A stretch of 61,765 nt of DNA from assembly GCA_019359035.1 (NCBI GenBank), contig JAHHIC010000095.1:1-61765 (forward strand), given 5' to 3'. A program made the position numbers and the translations under genes. Origin of the DNA: Scytonematopsis contorta HA4267-MV1 (GTDB taxonomy: Bacteria; Cyanobacteriota; Cyanobacteriia; Cyanobacteriales; Nostocaceae). The number at the start of each line of letters is the position of its first letter. Position 1 is the first letter of the stretch. A model generated the notes under the pieces. It was given only the letters and a program-made list of their open reading frames with translations. It was not told the DNA's origin and did not search any database. Shown here piece by piece: positions 25,585 through 34,200 of this stretch.

Positions 25585-27036
25585 TCAAACTTCTTCTTTC
25601 ATTAGAATAGGCAAACGAACTTGAAAACGAGTATCCCCTGGTTTTGATGTAAAACAAATATTTCCGTGATGCTTACCCACAACAATGCGGTAAGTCATAT
25701 CCAAACCTAAACCGCTACCTTCACCAACATCTTTAGTAGTAAAAAATGGTTCAAAAACACGGTGCTGATTTTCTACAGGAATACCACATCCATTATCAGC
25801 TATTTGCACTACCACACAGTCGTATTCACAACTGGTATGAATCACAATTTGAGGCTTATCATTTGTAATTGTTCCAATATTATTAATATTTTTGACAAAA
25901 GGTTCTTCTAATGCATCAATTGCATTATCAATTAAACTCGTCCACACCTGATTAAGCTCGCTACCATAAGCGCTAATGCGGGGTAAATTTTCTGCATACT
26001 CTCGTTTGACAGATATACCACGTTTAAGTTTATTACTCAAAATTGTTAAAGTACTTTCCAAGCCCTCATGTACGTCCACTTCTTGCAGTGGAGCTTTATC
26101 CATATAAGAATAATCTTTAATTGCTTTTACTAATTGCGAAATCCGCACCGAACCATTTTCCATTTCTGTTAACAATCCAACACCAGTTAAAGATGTTGCA
26201 ATCCAAGCCATTACATCACCCAAACAATCTCCAGGAATTTTTTCTGCCACATTATCCAGCCAGTTTATATTTAATCCAGCAGCAACAAAGACTGAGGAAA
26301 ATTTCCAACCATCGTTAATATCATGTGCATCTAACCAATCTGTAACTTCATCTTCTTTATCACTTTGGGTAATTGGGTCGAGTTTTGGCGCTGTTTTTGC
26401 ATCCTTAATAGTATTGCATTGCAAGTCAGTCAAAAATTCTAATTGAGCGCTTGTTAATTGTTGATGGTTAAACTTCATTGCCATACAAGGCAAATCTTGA
26501 AAAACATCTTGTAATTTGCTAACACCTCTCGTCACAGCTGCCGCAGGGTTATTCATTTCATGAGCAAGTCCCGCAGCCAAAGTACCTAATGCGGCTAACT
26601 TTTCCCGTTGCTGCAATAAAACTTGTACATTTTGCATCCGTTTCGCCATAGTACTCAGAACGAATTTACTAACGCAAGCATTAGCGGAAAGTAATTGCCA
26701 AAACGCTTCTTTTGGTAACTCAAAAATCCAACTTTCAGTAACAGCGCGCCCGCTTGCCCAAAAATACTCATCACCCATCAAAATAGGTAATTCACCAAAT
26801 AGCGAAGGTGGTTCGTAAATAGCTAAAACTAATTCTTGATTAGCGACTTTTTGCGTTATTCGTATTTGTCCAAGCAGCACTACAAACACATGATTTGCTG
26901 ATTCTCCTTCACCTCGATGTAGTTCTCCTGCTGCTAAATAAACCTCTTTGCCTTCTTTTAGCAAATACTGCAACTGCTCGTCGGGTAACTTAGAGAAGAT
27001 GGGAATTTGGTGTAAAGCTTCTTTCAGGTCTGTCAT
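25585..27036 (-). CDS. Sensor histidine kinase with cyclic-nucleotide-binding-type N-terminus (copy 2)
   Basis: A 483-residue paralogue of the next gene with the same order: cNMP-binding-type fold (about 10-130), acceptor box AGLAHEMNNPAAAV (His159), N box ELNQVWTSLIDNAIDALEE, G1 DNGCGIP, G2 GSGLGLDMTYRI. An insert (EEPFVKNINNIGTITNDK) lies after the N box and is missing in copy 1. The ligand-pocket glycine/arginine pattern of true cAMP binders is not obvious, so another ligand or partner is possible. It follows the REC/TrxR-like gene after 153 bases that hold tandem repeats. Confidence 0.88.
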   Translation of the reverse strand: MTDLKEALHQIPIFSKLPDEQLQYLLKEGKEVYLAAGELHRGEGESANHVFVVLLGQIRITQKVANQELVLAIYEPPSLFGELPILMGDEYFWASGRAVTESWIFELPKEAFWQLLSANACVSKFVLSTMAKRMQNVQVLLQQREKLAALGTLAAGLAHEMNNPAAAVTRGVSKLQDVFQDLPCMAMKFNHQQLTSAQLEFLTDLQCNTIKDAKTAPKLDPITQSDKEDEVTDWLDAHDINDGWKFSSVFVAAGLNINWLDNVAEKIPGDCLGDVMAWIATSLTGVGLLTEMENGSVRISQLVKAIKDYSYMDKAPLQEVDVHEGLESTLTILSNKLKRGISVKREYAENLPRISAYGSELNQVWTSLIDNAIDALEEPFVKNINNIGTITNDKPQIVIHTSCEYDCVVVQIADNGCGIPVENQHRVFEPFFTTKDVGEGSGLGLDMTYRIVVGKHHGNICFTSKPGDTRFQVRLPILMKEEV

Positions 27037-27038
27037 TG

Positions 27039-27125
27039 GGGAGTGGGGAGTGGGGAGTGGGGAGTGGGGAATAGAGAGTGGGGAGTGGGGAATAGAGAGT
27101 GGGGAGTGGGGAATAGGGAATGGGG
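27039..27125. repeat. Short tandem repeat, 7-base GGGAGTG units
   Basis: Units GGGAGTG and the variant GGGAATAGAGAGT alternate about a dozen times between two operon genes. Such heptamer arrays are typical of filamentous cyanobacterial genomes and vary in length between strains. The array starts three bases after the start codon of copy 2 when read upstream, so it occupies the place where a ribosome site for that gene would be expected. Confidence 0.8.
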
Positions 27126-27146
27126 AGTTAGGGTGTCTAATGATTT

Positions 27147-27187
27147 CCCCCCTTCCCTAAAAGGGAAGGGGGGTAGGGGGGTTAGGT
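27147..27187 (-). terminator. G/C-rich 3' hairpin shared with the sigma-factor gene
   Basis: On the minus strand, directly after the stop of the REC/TrxR-like gene, CCCCCCTTCCC pairs with GGGAAGGGGGG across a five-base loop. The identical stem with the same CCTAACCCCCCTA lead-in follows the sigma gene at 39098. There is no long T run on this strand, so it may act as an RNA stabiliser or partial terminator inside the operon. Confidence 0.5.
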
Positions 27188-27189
27188 CT

Positions 27190-28854
27190 TCACAATACCT
27201 TGCTCAAATATTGATGTACAAACTGCACGCAAATTGAACCCTCACCAACACCCGAAGCTACCCGTTTGATGGAATTATGACGCACATCCCCGACTGCAAA
27301 GACTCCTGGTACATTAGTTTCCAACAAAAAAGGGTCACGTTCTAAATTCCATCCCTTGGGACGACGACCATCACGCTTTAAATCTTGTCCTGTTAATATA
27401 AAGCCGCGTTCGTCTCGTTCTACTAATCCATCTAACCAATCGGTACGCGGTTGAGCACCAATAAAGATAAATAGTGAGTTTGCTTCAACTGTTTGAGTCT
27501 CTGCTGTGAGGGTGTCTTGAATAGTTATAGCTTCTAAACTTGTTTCGCCTTGTACTTCTACTACGCCCTTATTTACTTTAACTGTAATATTAGGTGTTGA
27601 TTCGATTTGGTCAATTAAATACTGGGACATACTCTTAGTTAGGGAGTCACCACGCACCAAAATAATCACCGAACGAGCGTACCTAGAAAAATACATTGCT
27701 GCTTGTCCTGCTGAGTTTGCTCCACCAACAATATATACATCTTCTCCTTGGCAAGATAGGGCTTCTGTTTGGGCTGCACCGTAATAAACTCCCGCCCCTG
27801 TTAAACGTTCAATTCCTTGTATATTCAAGCGTCGCCACGATACACCTAATGCCAAAATTAAAGCATGACAGCTAATTTCGCTGCCGTTTGCGAATTGTAC
27901 AAAGCGATACGGGTGACTTACGCGAAAACCCGTAGCTTCTTGAGGTGTAAGAATTTCTACTCCAAAGCGTTTTGCTTGAGTGACTGCGCGTCTAGCTAAA
28001 TCTCCCCCACTCAGACCCACAGGAAAACCAAGATAATTTTCTATCCGGGAACTTGTCCCAGCTTGTCCTCCTGGTGCTTCTCGTTCTACCATGACTGTAC
28101 GCAATCCTTCGGAAGCTCCGTACACAGCAGCAGCTAAACCCGCAGGGCCTCCACCCACTATAACTAAATCGTAAAAAGGTTTACCTGCTTGGGTTTGTAA
28201 GCCAATTTTTTCGGCAATTTGCATGTTGGTCGGTTGGAGGATACTGGAACCATCGGGGAAAAGTACCAAAGGTAATTGCAGACGAGTGCAGTTAGCATAT
28301 TCCACCAATTTTTGCGCTTCTTCCGATAATTCAATATCCATCCACTCGTAAGGCAGTTGATTTCTTGCTAAAAAGTCTTTAACTTGGTGAGAAGAAGGCG
28401 ACCAACGGTTACCAATGACGCGAACTCCTTCAAATGGTGGACGAAAACCTGCAAACCAATCATCTAACAAATCATCCAACACTGGATACAACCTTTCTTC
28501 TGGTGGGTCCCACGGTTTCATTAAATAGTAATCAATTTTAGTGGTGTTAATAGCGCGGATGGCTGCGTCTGTGTCCGCATAAGCTGTAAGCAAAGCCCGT
28601 TTCGCGTTTGGGTACATTGCTAGCGCTCCTTCCAAAAACTCGACACCCGACATTTGCGGCATTCTTTGGTCTACAAGAAACAAAGATACTATCTCGTTGC
28701 GGAGCTTGAGTTTTTCTAATGCTTCCAAAGCTGTTCCACCCGATTCTGCACGGATGACACGAAAGCGATCGCCATATTCTTGTCGCAAATCTCGCGCTAT
28801 CGCTTGTAAAACTTCTGGGTCGTCGTCAACCGTCATGATTACAGGTTTAGCCAT
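27190..28854 (-). CDS. Response regulator fused to a thioredoxin-reductase-like flavoprotein lacking CxxC
   Basis: A 554-residue fusion. Residues 1-125 are a receiver domain (VDDD near 9-12, phospho-acceptor Asp62 in FLVDQRMP, Lys in LMKPWDPP). Next a thioredoxin-fold segment (GNRWSPSSHQVKDFLARNQL) has Ser where glutaredoxins have Cys. From about 225 comes the FAD/NAD(P) part: DLVIVGGGPAGLAAAVYG, GGQAGTSSRIENYLGFP and VGGANSAGQAAMYFSR, ending FAVGDVRHNSIKRVASGVGEG. Where thioredoxin reductase has CATCDG this protein has YYGAAQTEALSC, so the redox-active disulfide is absent. It is therefore a flavin redox sensor or oxidoreductase driven by the two kinases encoded next, not a classical thioredoxin reductase. 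Confidence 0.88.
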   Translation of the reverse strand: MAKPVIMTVDDDPEVLQAIARDLRQEYGDRFRVIRAESGGTALEALEKLKLRNEIVSLFLVDQRMPQMSGVEFLEGALAMYPNAKRALLTAYADTDAAIRAINTTKIDYYLMKPWDPPEERLYPVLDDLLDDWFAGFRPPFEGVRVIGNRWSPSSHQVKDFLARNQLPYEWMDIELSEEAQKLVEYANCTRLQLPLVLFPDGSSILQPTNMQIAEKIGLQTQAGKPFYDLVIVGGGPAGLAAAVYGASEGLRTVMVEREAPGGQAGTSSRIENYLGFPVGLSGGDLARRAVTQAKRFGVEILTPQEATGFRVSHPYRFVQFANGSEISCHALILALGVSWRRLNIQGIERLTGAGVYYGAAQTEALSCQGEDVYIVGGANSAGQAAMYFSRYARSVIILVRGDSLTKSMSQYLIDQIESTPNITVKVNKGVVEVQGETSLEAITIQDTLTAETQTVEANSLFIFIGAQPRTDWLDGLVERDERGFILTGQDLKRDGRRPKGWNLERDPFLLETNVPGVFAVGDVRHNSIKRVASGVGEGSICVQFVHQYLSKVL

Positions 28855-29067
28855 GAGTTACCTACTGAAGGAAGAAGGAAGAACGAAGAATTATTATAAA
28901 AATAATTTATCTTAAATCTGGAACATTCTAATTTTTAAGAATAGTTAATGCCTTATAAGTAATTTATAAAGTAAATAGTGAAGGTATCAGACCAATTTCA
29001 GGCATTTGTTGTAATTTCCCTTTTACCTTTGTGTGAATGGCATAAAATTTTAAGTTTTTGCTGATAA

Positions 29068-29628
29068 TTAACCCATTTTTAGCCAGCCAAACAGTTGTTG
29101 TGCTGTTAATGTTAGGTCAATTCCATCCAAAATAGTCAAATGGTTCGCTCCACGAAACAGTTCTGGCTGTTGTTTTGGTTTAAATACTAAAACAGAACGG
29201 TCGTCTGGGTCAATCAACCAACCCAGTTGACAACCATTTTGGAGGCAGTGCAGAATATTGCCAGTAACACGGTTGGAACTTTGGTCAGGAGAAAGTATTT
29301 CAATCGTCCAATCTGGAGGAACAAATACATCATCTTCAGGCTCACCATTTTCGTCAAATTTTATGTGTTCCCATCTGAGAACAGCTACATCTGGAACTAT
29401 CGAGCGACCTCCAAAAGTACAGCGCAATTCTGGAAAAGCATAAGCAATTCGTCTTTCCTCGGCTACTTCATTAATCGAATAAATAAATTTACTCTGAAGT
29501 CGGGAGTGTCGTATCTTGGGCATTGGTTTTTGAATTATCTCACCATTAATATATTCGCTAGCGGGCTTGGTTTCGGCTAACTTAAGAAACTCTTCGAGGG
29601 TGACAGATGAAGGTCGCACAACAGTCAT
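29068..29628 (-). CDS. Uma2-family (DUF820) putative restriction-endonuclease-fold protein
   Basis: A 186-residue Uma2 protein: SVTLEEFLKLAETKPASEYI, NGEIIQKP, then VPDVAVLRWEHI (the PD half), PPDWTIEILSPDQSSNR (the E of the PD-(D/E)xK-like site) and GCQLGWLIDPDDRSVLVF. Uma2 genes are very abundant in cyanobacteria; the fold is nuclease-like but the biological role is unclear. Length is normal. It stands alone between the redox-signalling operon and a DEDDh exonuclease. Confidence 0.9.
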   Translation of the reverse strand: MTVVRPSSVTLEEFLKLAETKPASEYINGEIIQKPMPKIRHSRLQSKFIYSINEVAEERRIAYAFPELRCTFGGRSIVPDVAVLRWEHIKFDENGEPEDDVFVPPDWTIEILSPDQSSNRVTGNILHCLQNGCQLGWLIDPDDRSVLVFKPKQQPELFRGANHLTILDGIDLTLTAQQLFGWLKMG

Positions 29629-29703
29629 GATTTTACGCTCCTAACAGCTTGCTTCCAATTTTTTATTGTATCATGTCTAATTATGGTAAATAGTGAAATT
29701 AAT

Positions 29704-30513
29704 TTAATGCTCTTGCTTTTGTAAAGATTCCCAAACTCGCGTAATTATTCTTTTCGTAAACACAGAGAAATTTTTATTCATCATCCATTGATAGTATCTT
29801 GAGTCCTCATTAAATATCTCTACTACAGTTCGACCTTTATATTTACCAAAATTAAATACTTCCTGACCTTCTTCATCGCGAACAATTTTATTAGTGGGGT
29901 CAAGTAAGTTCAATGGTGTAAACTGCGCTAAGGTCTCTACGTTATTTTTTATTGGATAAGAGAAATTTCCTTCTTTATCTTCATGAGGCGTGTTTTCATA
30001 ATGTTGAAGCTGAGCTTTTAAAACTTCATAAGTTGCACGGATATCATTTTCAGCATCATGAGCGCCAACTAAATCCTGACCGCAGTAAAATTTATAAGCT
30101 GCTCTTAAATTACGAGGCTCCATTTTAAAAAATATAGTTTGTACGTCAATTATATTCCTCCCTTCAAGCTCAAATTCTATCCCAGCACGCAAAAATTCTA
30201 TCATTAATAAAGGAATATCAAAGTAGTTAGAATTGTAACCAGCAAGGTCACAGTTCCCAAGAAAATTTAATAATTCATGAGAGATATCAGCGAAAGTAGC
30301 TTCATCTTTAACATCTTCGTCATAAATTCCGTGAATTTTAGAAATAGCAATAGGAATTGGAATAGTAGGGTTTATTTTCCGCGATAACATTTCTTCATTG
30401 CCATTAGGAAATATTTTTAATATTGCTATTTGAACAATACGGTCTTTCTGTTTATCTATTCCTGTGGTCTCTAAATCAATAAATGCTAATGGGCGGATTA
30501 AATTTAACTTCAT
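29704..30513 (-). CDS. DnaQ-like DEDDh 3'-5' exonuclease
   Basis: A 269-residue protein. The exonuclease core has ExoI FIDLETTGIDKQ (Asp14, Glu16 by my count), ExoII GYNSNYFDIPLL and ExoIII GAHDAENDIRATYEVL with the catalytic histidine. The C-terminal 60 residues (NFGKYKGRTVVEIFNEDSRY, then WMMNKNFS) form a small module often found after DnaQ domains and also alone as DUF3820. It could proofread or trim DNA or RNA ends; it is not the replicative epsilon subunit by context. Single gene. Confidence 0.88.
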   Translation of the reverse strand: MKLNLIRPLAFIDLETTGIDKQKDRIVQIAILKIFPNGNEEMLSRKINPTIPIPIAISKIHGIYDEDVKDEATFADISHELLNFLGNCDLAGYNSNYFDIPLLMIEFLRAGIEFELEGRNIIDVQTIFFKMEPRNLRAAYKFYCGQDLVGAHDAENDIRATYEVLKAQLQHYENTPHEDKEGNFSYPIKNNVETLAQFTPLNLLDPTNKIVRDEEGQEVFNFGKYKGRTVVEIFNEDSRYYQWMMNKNFSVFTKRIITRVWESLQKQEH

Positions 30514-31258
30514 GTTTATAATAAGCTCGGTGTTTTATGCAAAAAATGATTATATAAATATGAAATAATTTACATTTTATTAAACATTCTCCTATTTTAA
30601 GATAATAAAAGTTCATAATACAGCAATAATGGTAAACATCCCAATTTTTCAAAGATGTCTTTACCATATAAGGATACGACTGTTGACGAATCCAGGAGGC
30701 TAGCCCATCGCAGCAAAGAAAATCTCACTGCTATAGCTCGTTCCTTCACCTAAAACCCTACCTCAAACTGAAAAAAATTTTGATGGATAATTTCTGTTTG
30801 GTCGTTAATAGCTTATAGTCATCGATTAAAATTTAATTAAAATAAAATTATATTACCACGATGTTTTACCATTTCCGCAATGCAGTTCTAGATGACGTAC
30901 CACGCTTGGGGGAATTACTAGATGCTTTTATGCAAGAAACATTCCAGAAAATATGGGGAGGAATATACAACAATTGCAGCAAGATAGCTGTACACCTACA
31001 TCCAATAATTCTTGACTCATATAAGTACTTCTAAATTTACCTCTATCAAAAGATAGATAATACCTATCTACCAAAAGTCATAGAATTTAGAAAATAGCTT
31101 GTACTAAAGGTAGAAGCCATCAATATTATGTTAATTGGATAATTCTGGGATACTACTTTTATATTTTTCTTTGGGTGTTATTCTTATTTATCTTTGAGTA
31201 GAAACTAGCTCATAAAAGCCAACTGTAAGACTCTCTGTAATTTGTAAAAAAACTTATA
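30514..31258. other. Long spacer with a short reading frame and the upstream region of the hybrid kinase
   Basis: A 32-residue frame at 30655-30753 (MSLPYKDTTVDESRRLAHRS...) looks protein-like but is unidentified and lacks a ribosome site. A GNAT start fragment occupies 30861-31015 (listed separately). The rest is AT-rich. No ribosome site is evident before the ATG of the hybrid kinase at 31259. Confidence 0.3.
30861..31015 (+). pseudogene. N-terminal piece of a GNAT-like acetyltransferase with a frameshift
   Basis: From the ATG the frame reads MFYHFRNAVLDDVPRLGELL, then DAFMQETFQKIWGG. After a one-base shift another frame continues NIQQLQQDSCTPTSNNS to TGA at 31013-31015. The (R/A)xA-DD-xxL-xxLLxAFMQETF opening is that of a GNAT family in which FMxETF-xxxWGG is conserved. 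The acetyl-CoA half is gone. A decayed fragment. Confidence 0.5.
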
Positions 31259-34200
31259 ATGCATACAACACAAGCTACAAACGATACAAATGATATCGAC
31301 CTTAAGCAACTTTTAAGAATTTTAGCAGAAGTCAAAAAGGGTGACTTTTCGGCGCGAATGCCTATTGACCATACTGGTATAGCAGGGAAAATTGCTGATA
31401 CACTTAACGATATTATTGATATGAACGAGCGCATGGCGAATGAGCTAGAGCGTATTAGCGGCGTTGTTGGGAAGGAAGGCAAAATTTCAGAACGTGCTTC
31501 TATTGGAAGTGTTAGAGGCGCTTGGAAAAGTTCGATTGATTCGGTCAACACTTTAATTATAGATTTGAGCGAACCGACCGCAGAGACAGCGCGTGTAATT
31601 AGGGCGGTTGCTAATGGAGATTTATCACAAACTATTCCTACATCGATTCAAGGTAGACCTTTGCAAGGGGAGTTCCTACAAACAGCTCGCATTGTGAATA
31701 CAATGGTTGAGCAGCTAAACTCTTTTGCATCAGAAGTGACAAGGGTAGCGCGGGAGGTAGGAAATGAAGGAAAACTTGGCGTGCAGGCAGAAGTTCCTGG
31801 TGTTGGAGGTACGTGGAAAGACTTAACTGATAGTGTAAATTCAATGGCAGGCAACTTGACTGCCCAAGTACGTAATATTGCGGAAGTGACCACGGCGGTA
31901 GCAAACGGTAACCTTTCTAAGAAAATTACTGTAAATGTCAAGGGTGAAATTTTGGAGTTGAAAAATACTATCAACACGATGGTTGACCAGCTCAACTCCT
32001 TTGCTTCTGAAGTGACCCGTGTGGCGCGGGAAGTGGGAACCGAAGGTAAGCTTGGTGTACAAGCGGATGTAAAAGGTGTGGCTGGTACTTGGAAAGACCT
32101 CACCGACAGCGTTAATTCAATGGCGGGGAACCTAACAGCGCAGGTACGGAACATTGCTGAAGTGACAACAGCGGTAGCAGGTGGTGACCTGTCGAAAAAA
32201 ATCACTGTGAATGTCAAAGGTGAAATTTTAGAGTTAAAAAATACCATTAACACGATGGTTGACCAGCTTAACTCCTTCGCAAGTGAGGTAACTAGAGTTG
32301 CCCGGGAGGTAGGGGCAGAAGGAAAACTCGGCGGTCAGGCAAAGGTTCTTGGGGTCGGAGGTACGTGGAAAGACTTAACAGATTCAGTAAATTTTATGGC
32401 AGGTAGCTTAACTGCCCAGGTACGGAACATTGCCGAAGTGACAACGGCGGTGGCAACTGGCGACCTGTCAAAGAAAATTACTGTAGACGTGAAAGGCGAA
32501 ATTTTAGAGTTGAAAAACACCATCAACACGATGGTTGACCAGCTCAACTCCTTTGCATCGGAAGTGACCCGTGTGGCGCGGGAGGTGGGTAGTGAAGGTA
32601 AGCTTGGCGTCCAGGCAGAAGTACGAGGTGTGGCAGGAACCTGGAAAGACCTTACCGACAGTGTAAACTTCATGGCGGGTAGTTTAACGGCGCAGGTGCG
32701 GAATATTGCCGAGGTGACAACGGCGGTGGCGAATGGTGACTTGTCCAAAAAAATTACTGCAGATGTAAAGGGTGAAATTTTAGAGTTGAAAAATACTATC
32801 AATACGATGGTTGACCAACTCAACTCCTTTGCATCGGAAGTTACTCGTGTAGCGCGGGAGGTGGGAACTGAGGGTAAGTTGGGTGTGCAGGCTTATGTGC
32901 GAGGGGTTGGCGGTACTTGGAAAGATTTAACTGACAACGTTAACCTGATGGCTGGTAATTTAACAGGACAAGTGCGGAATATTGCGGAGGTGGCGACGGC
33001 GATTGCAGGCGGTGATTTATCTAAAAAAATTACCGTTGATGTAAAAGGCGAAATTTTGCATTTGAAAAGCACCATCAATACAATGGTTGACCAGCTAAAC
33101 TCTTTTGCATCAGAAGTTACCCGTGTGGCGCGGGAGGTAGGAACCGAGGGGAAATTAGGCGGTCAAGCGCAAGTTACAGGAGTAGCGGGAATTTGGAAGG
33201 ACTTGACCGACAATGTCAATTCGATGGCGGGTAACTTGACGGCACAGGTGCGAGGTATCGCTAAAATTGTGACGGCGGTTGCCAATGGTGACCTAAAGCG
33301 CAAACTCATGTTAGATGCCAAAGGGGAAATTGAAACCTTGGCGGAAACAATAAACGAAATGATTGATACCCTAGCGACCTTTGCCGACCAAGTTACCACC
33401 GTGGCGCGAGAAGTAGGAATTGAAGGTAAACTCGGGGGACAAGCTATGGTTCCGGGGGCATCGGGTATTTGGCGCGACTTGACGGACAACGTAAATGAAT
33501 TGGCTGCAAATTTAACAAATCAAGTACGAGCAATTACTGAAGTGGCAACGGCTGTTACTAAGGGCGATTTAACTCGCTCGATTTCTGTGGAAGCCCAAGG
33601 AGAAGTTGCCGCCCTCAAGGATAACATCAACCAGATGATTGCTAATCTACGGGAGACAACCCGAAAAAACACTGAGCAAGATTGGCTGAAGACTAATTTG
33701 GCGAAGTTTACCCGAATGTTGCAGGGACAAAGAGATTTAGAAACAGTCTCTAAGCTTATTTTATCGGAACTTACACCGCTAGTTTCCGCGCAACACGGTT
33801 TATTTTACATTATGGAAACTGCTGTAAATAACCCACCATTTTTGAAGTTGATTAGCAGCTACGCTCACCGCGAACGCAAAAACCTATCTAACTGTTTCTT
33901 TTTGGGTGAAGGTTTGGTTGGTCAGTGTGCTTTAGAAAAAGAGCGAATTTTACTTATTCAAGTGCCTAACGACTATATTAAAATTAGTTCAGGTTTAGGG
34001 GAAGCGACACCACTAAACATTGTTGTCTTGCCAGTAGTGTTTGAGGGGCAAGTTACCGCCGTCATTGAGTTAGCATCATTCCATCGCTTTAGCGAAATCC
34101 ACCTAACTTTCTTAGACCAACTGACAGAAAGTATTGCCATTGTGCTAAATACTATATCTGCTAGTATGCGAACTGAAGAATTACTCAAACAGTCCCAATC

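Noticed and set aside
27039-27125. GGGAGTG array considered as a CRISPR-like array
   Set aside because: Units are 7 bases with no spacers; it is a simple tandem repeat.
31648-33489. Several long minus-strand frames opposite the HAMP repeats
   Set aside because: They mirror the repeated coding sequence of the kinase, repeat with the same 276-base period and are composed of Ser/Thr/Pro-rich shadow sequence.
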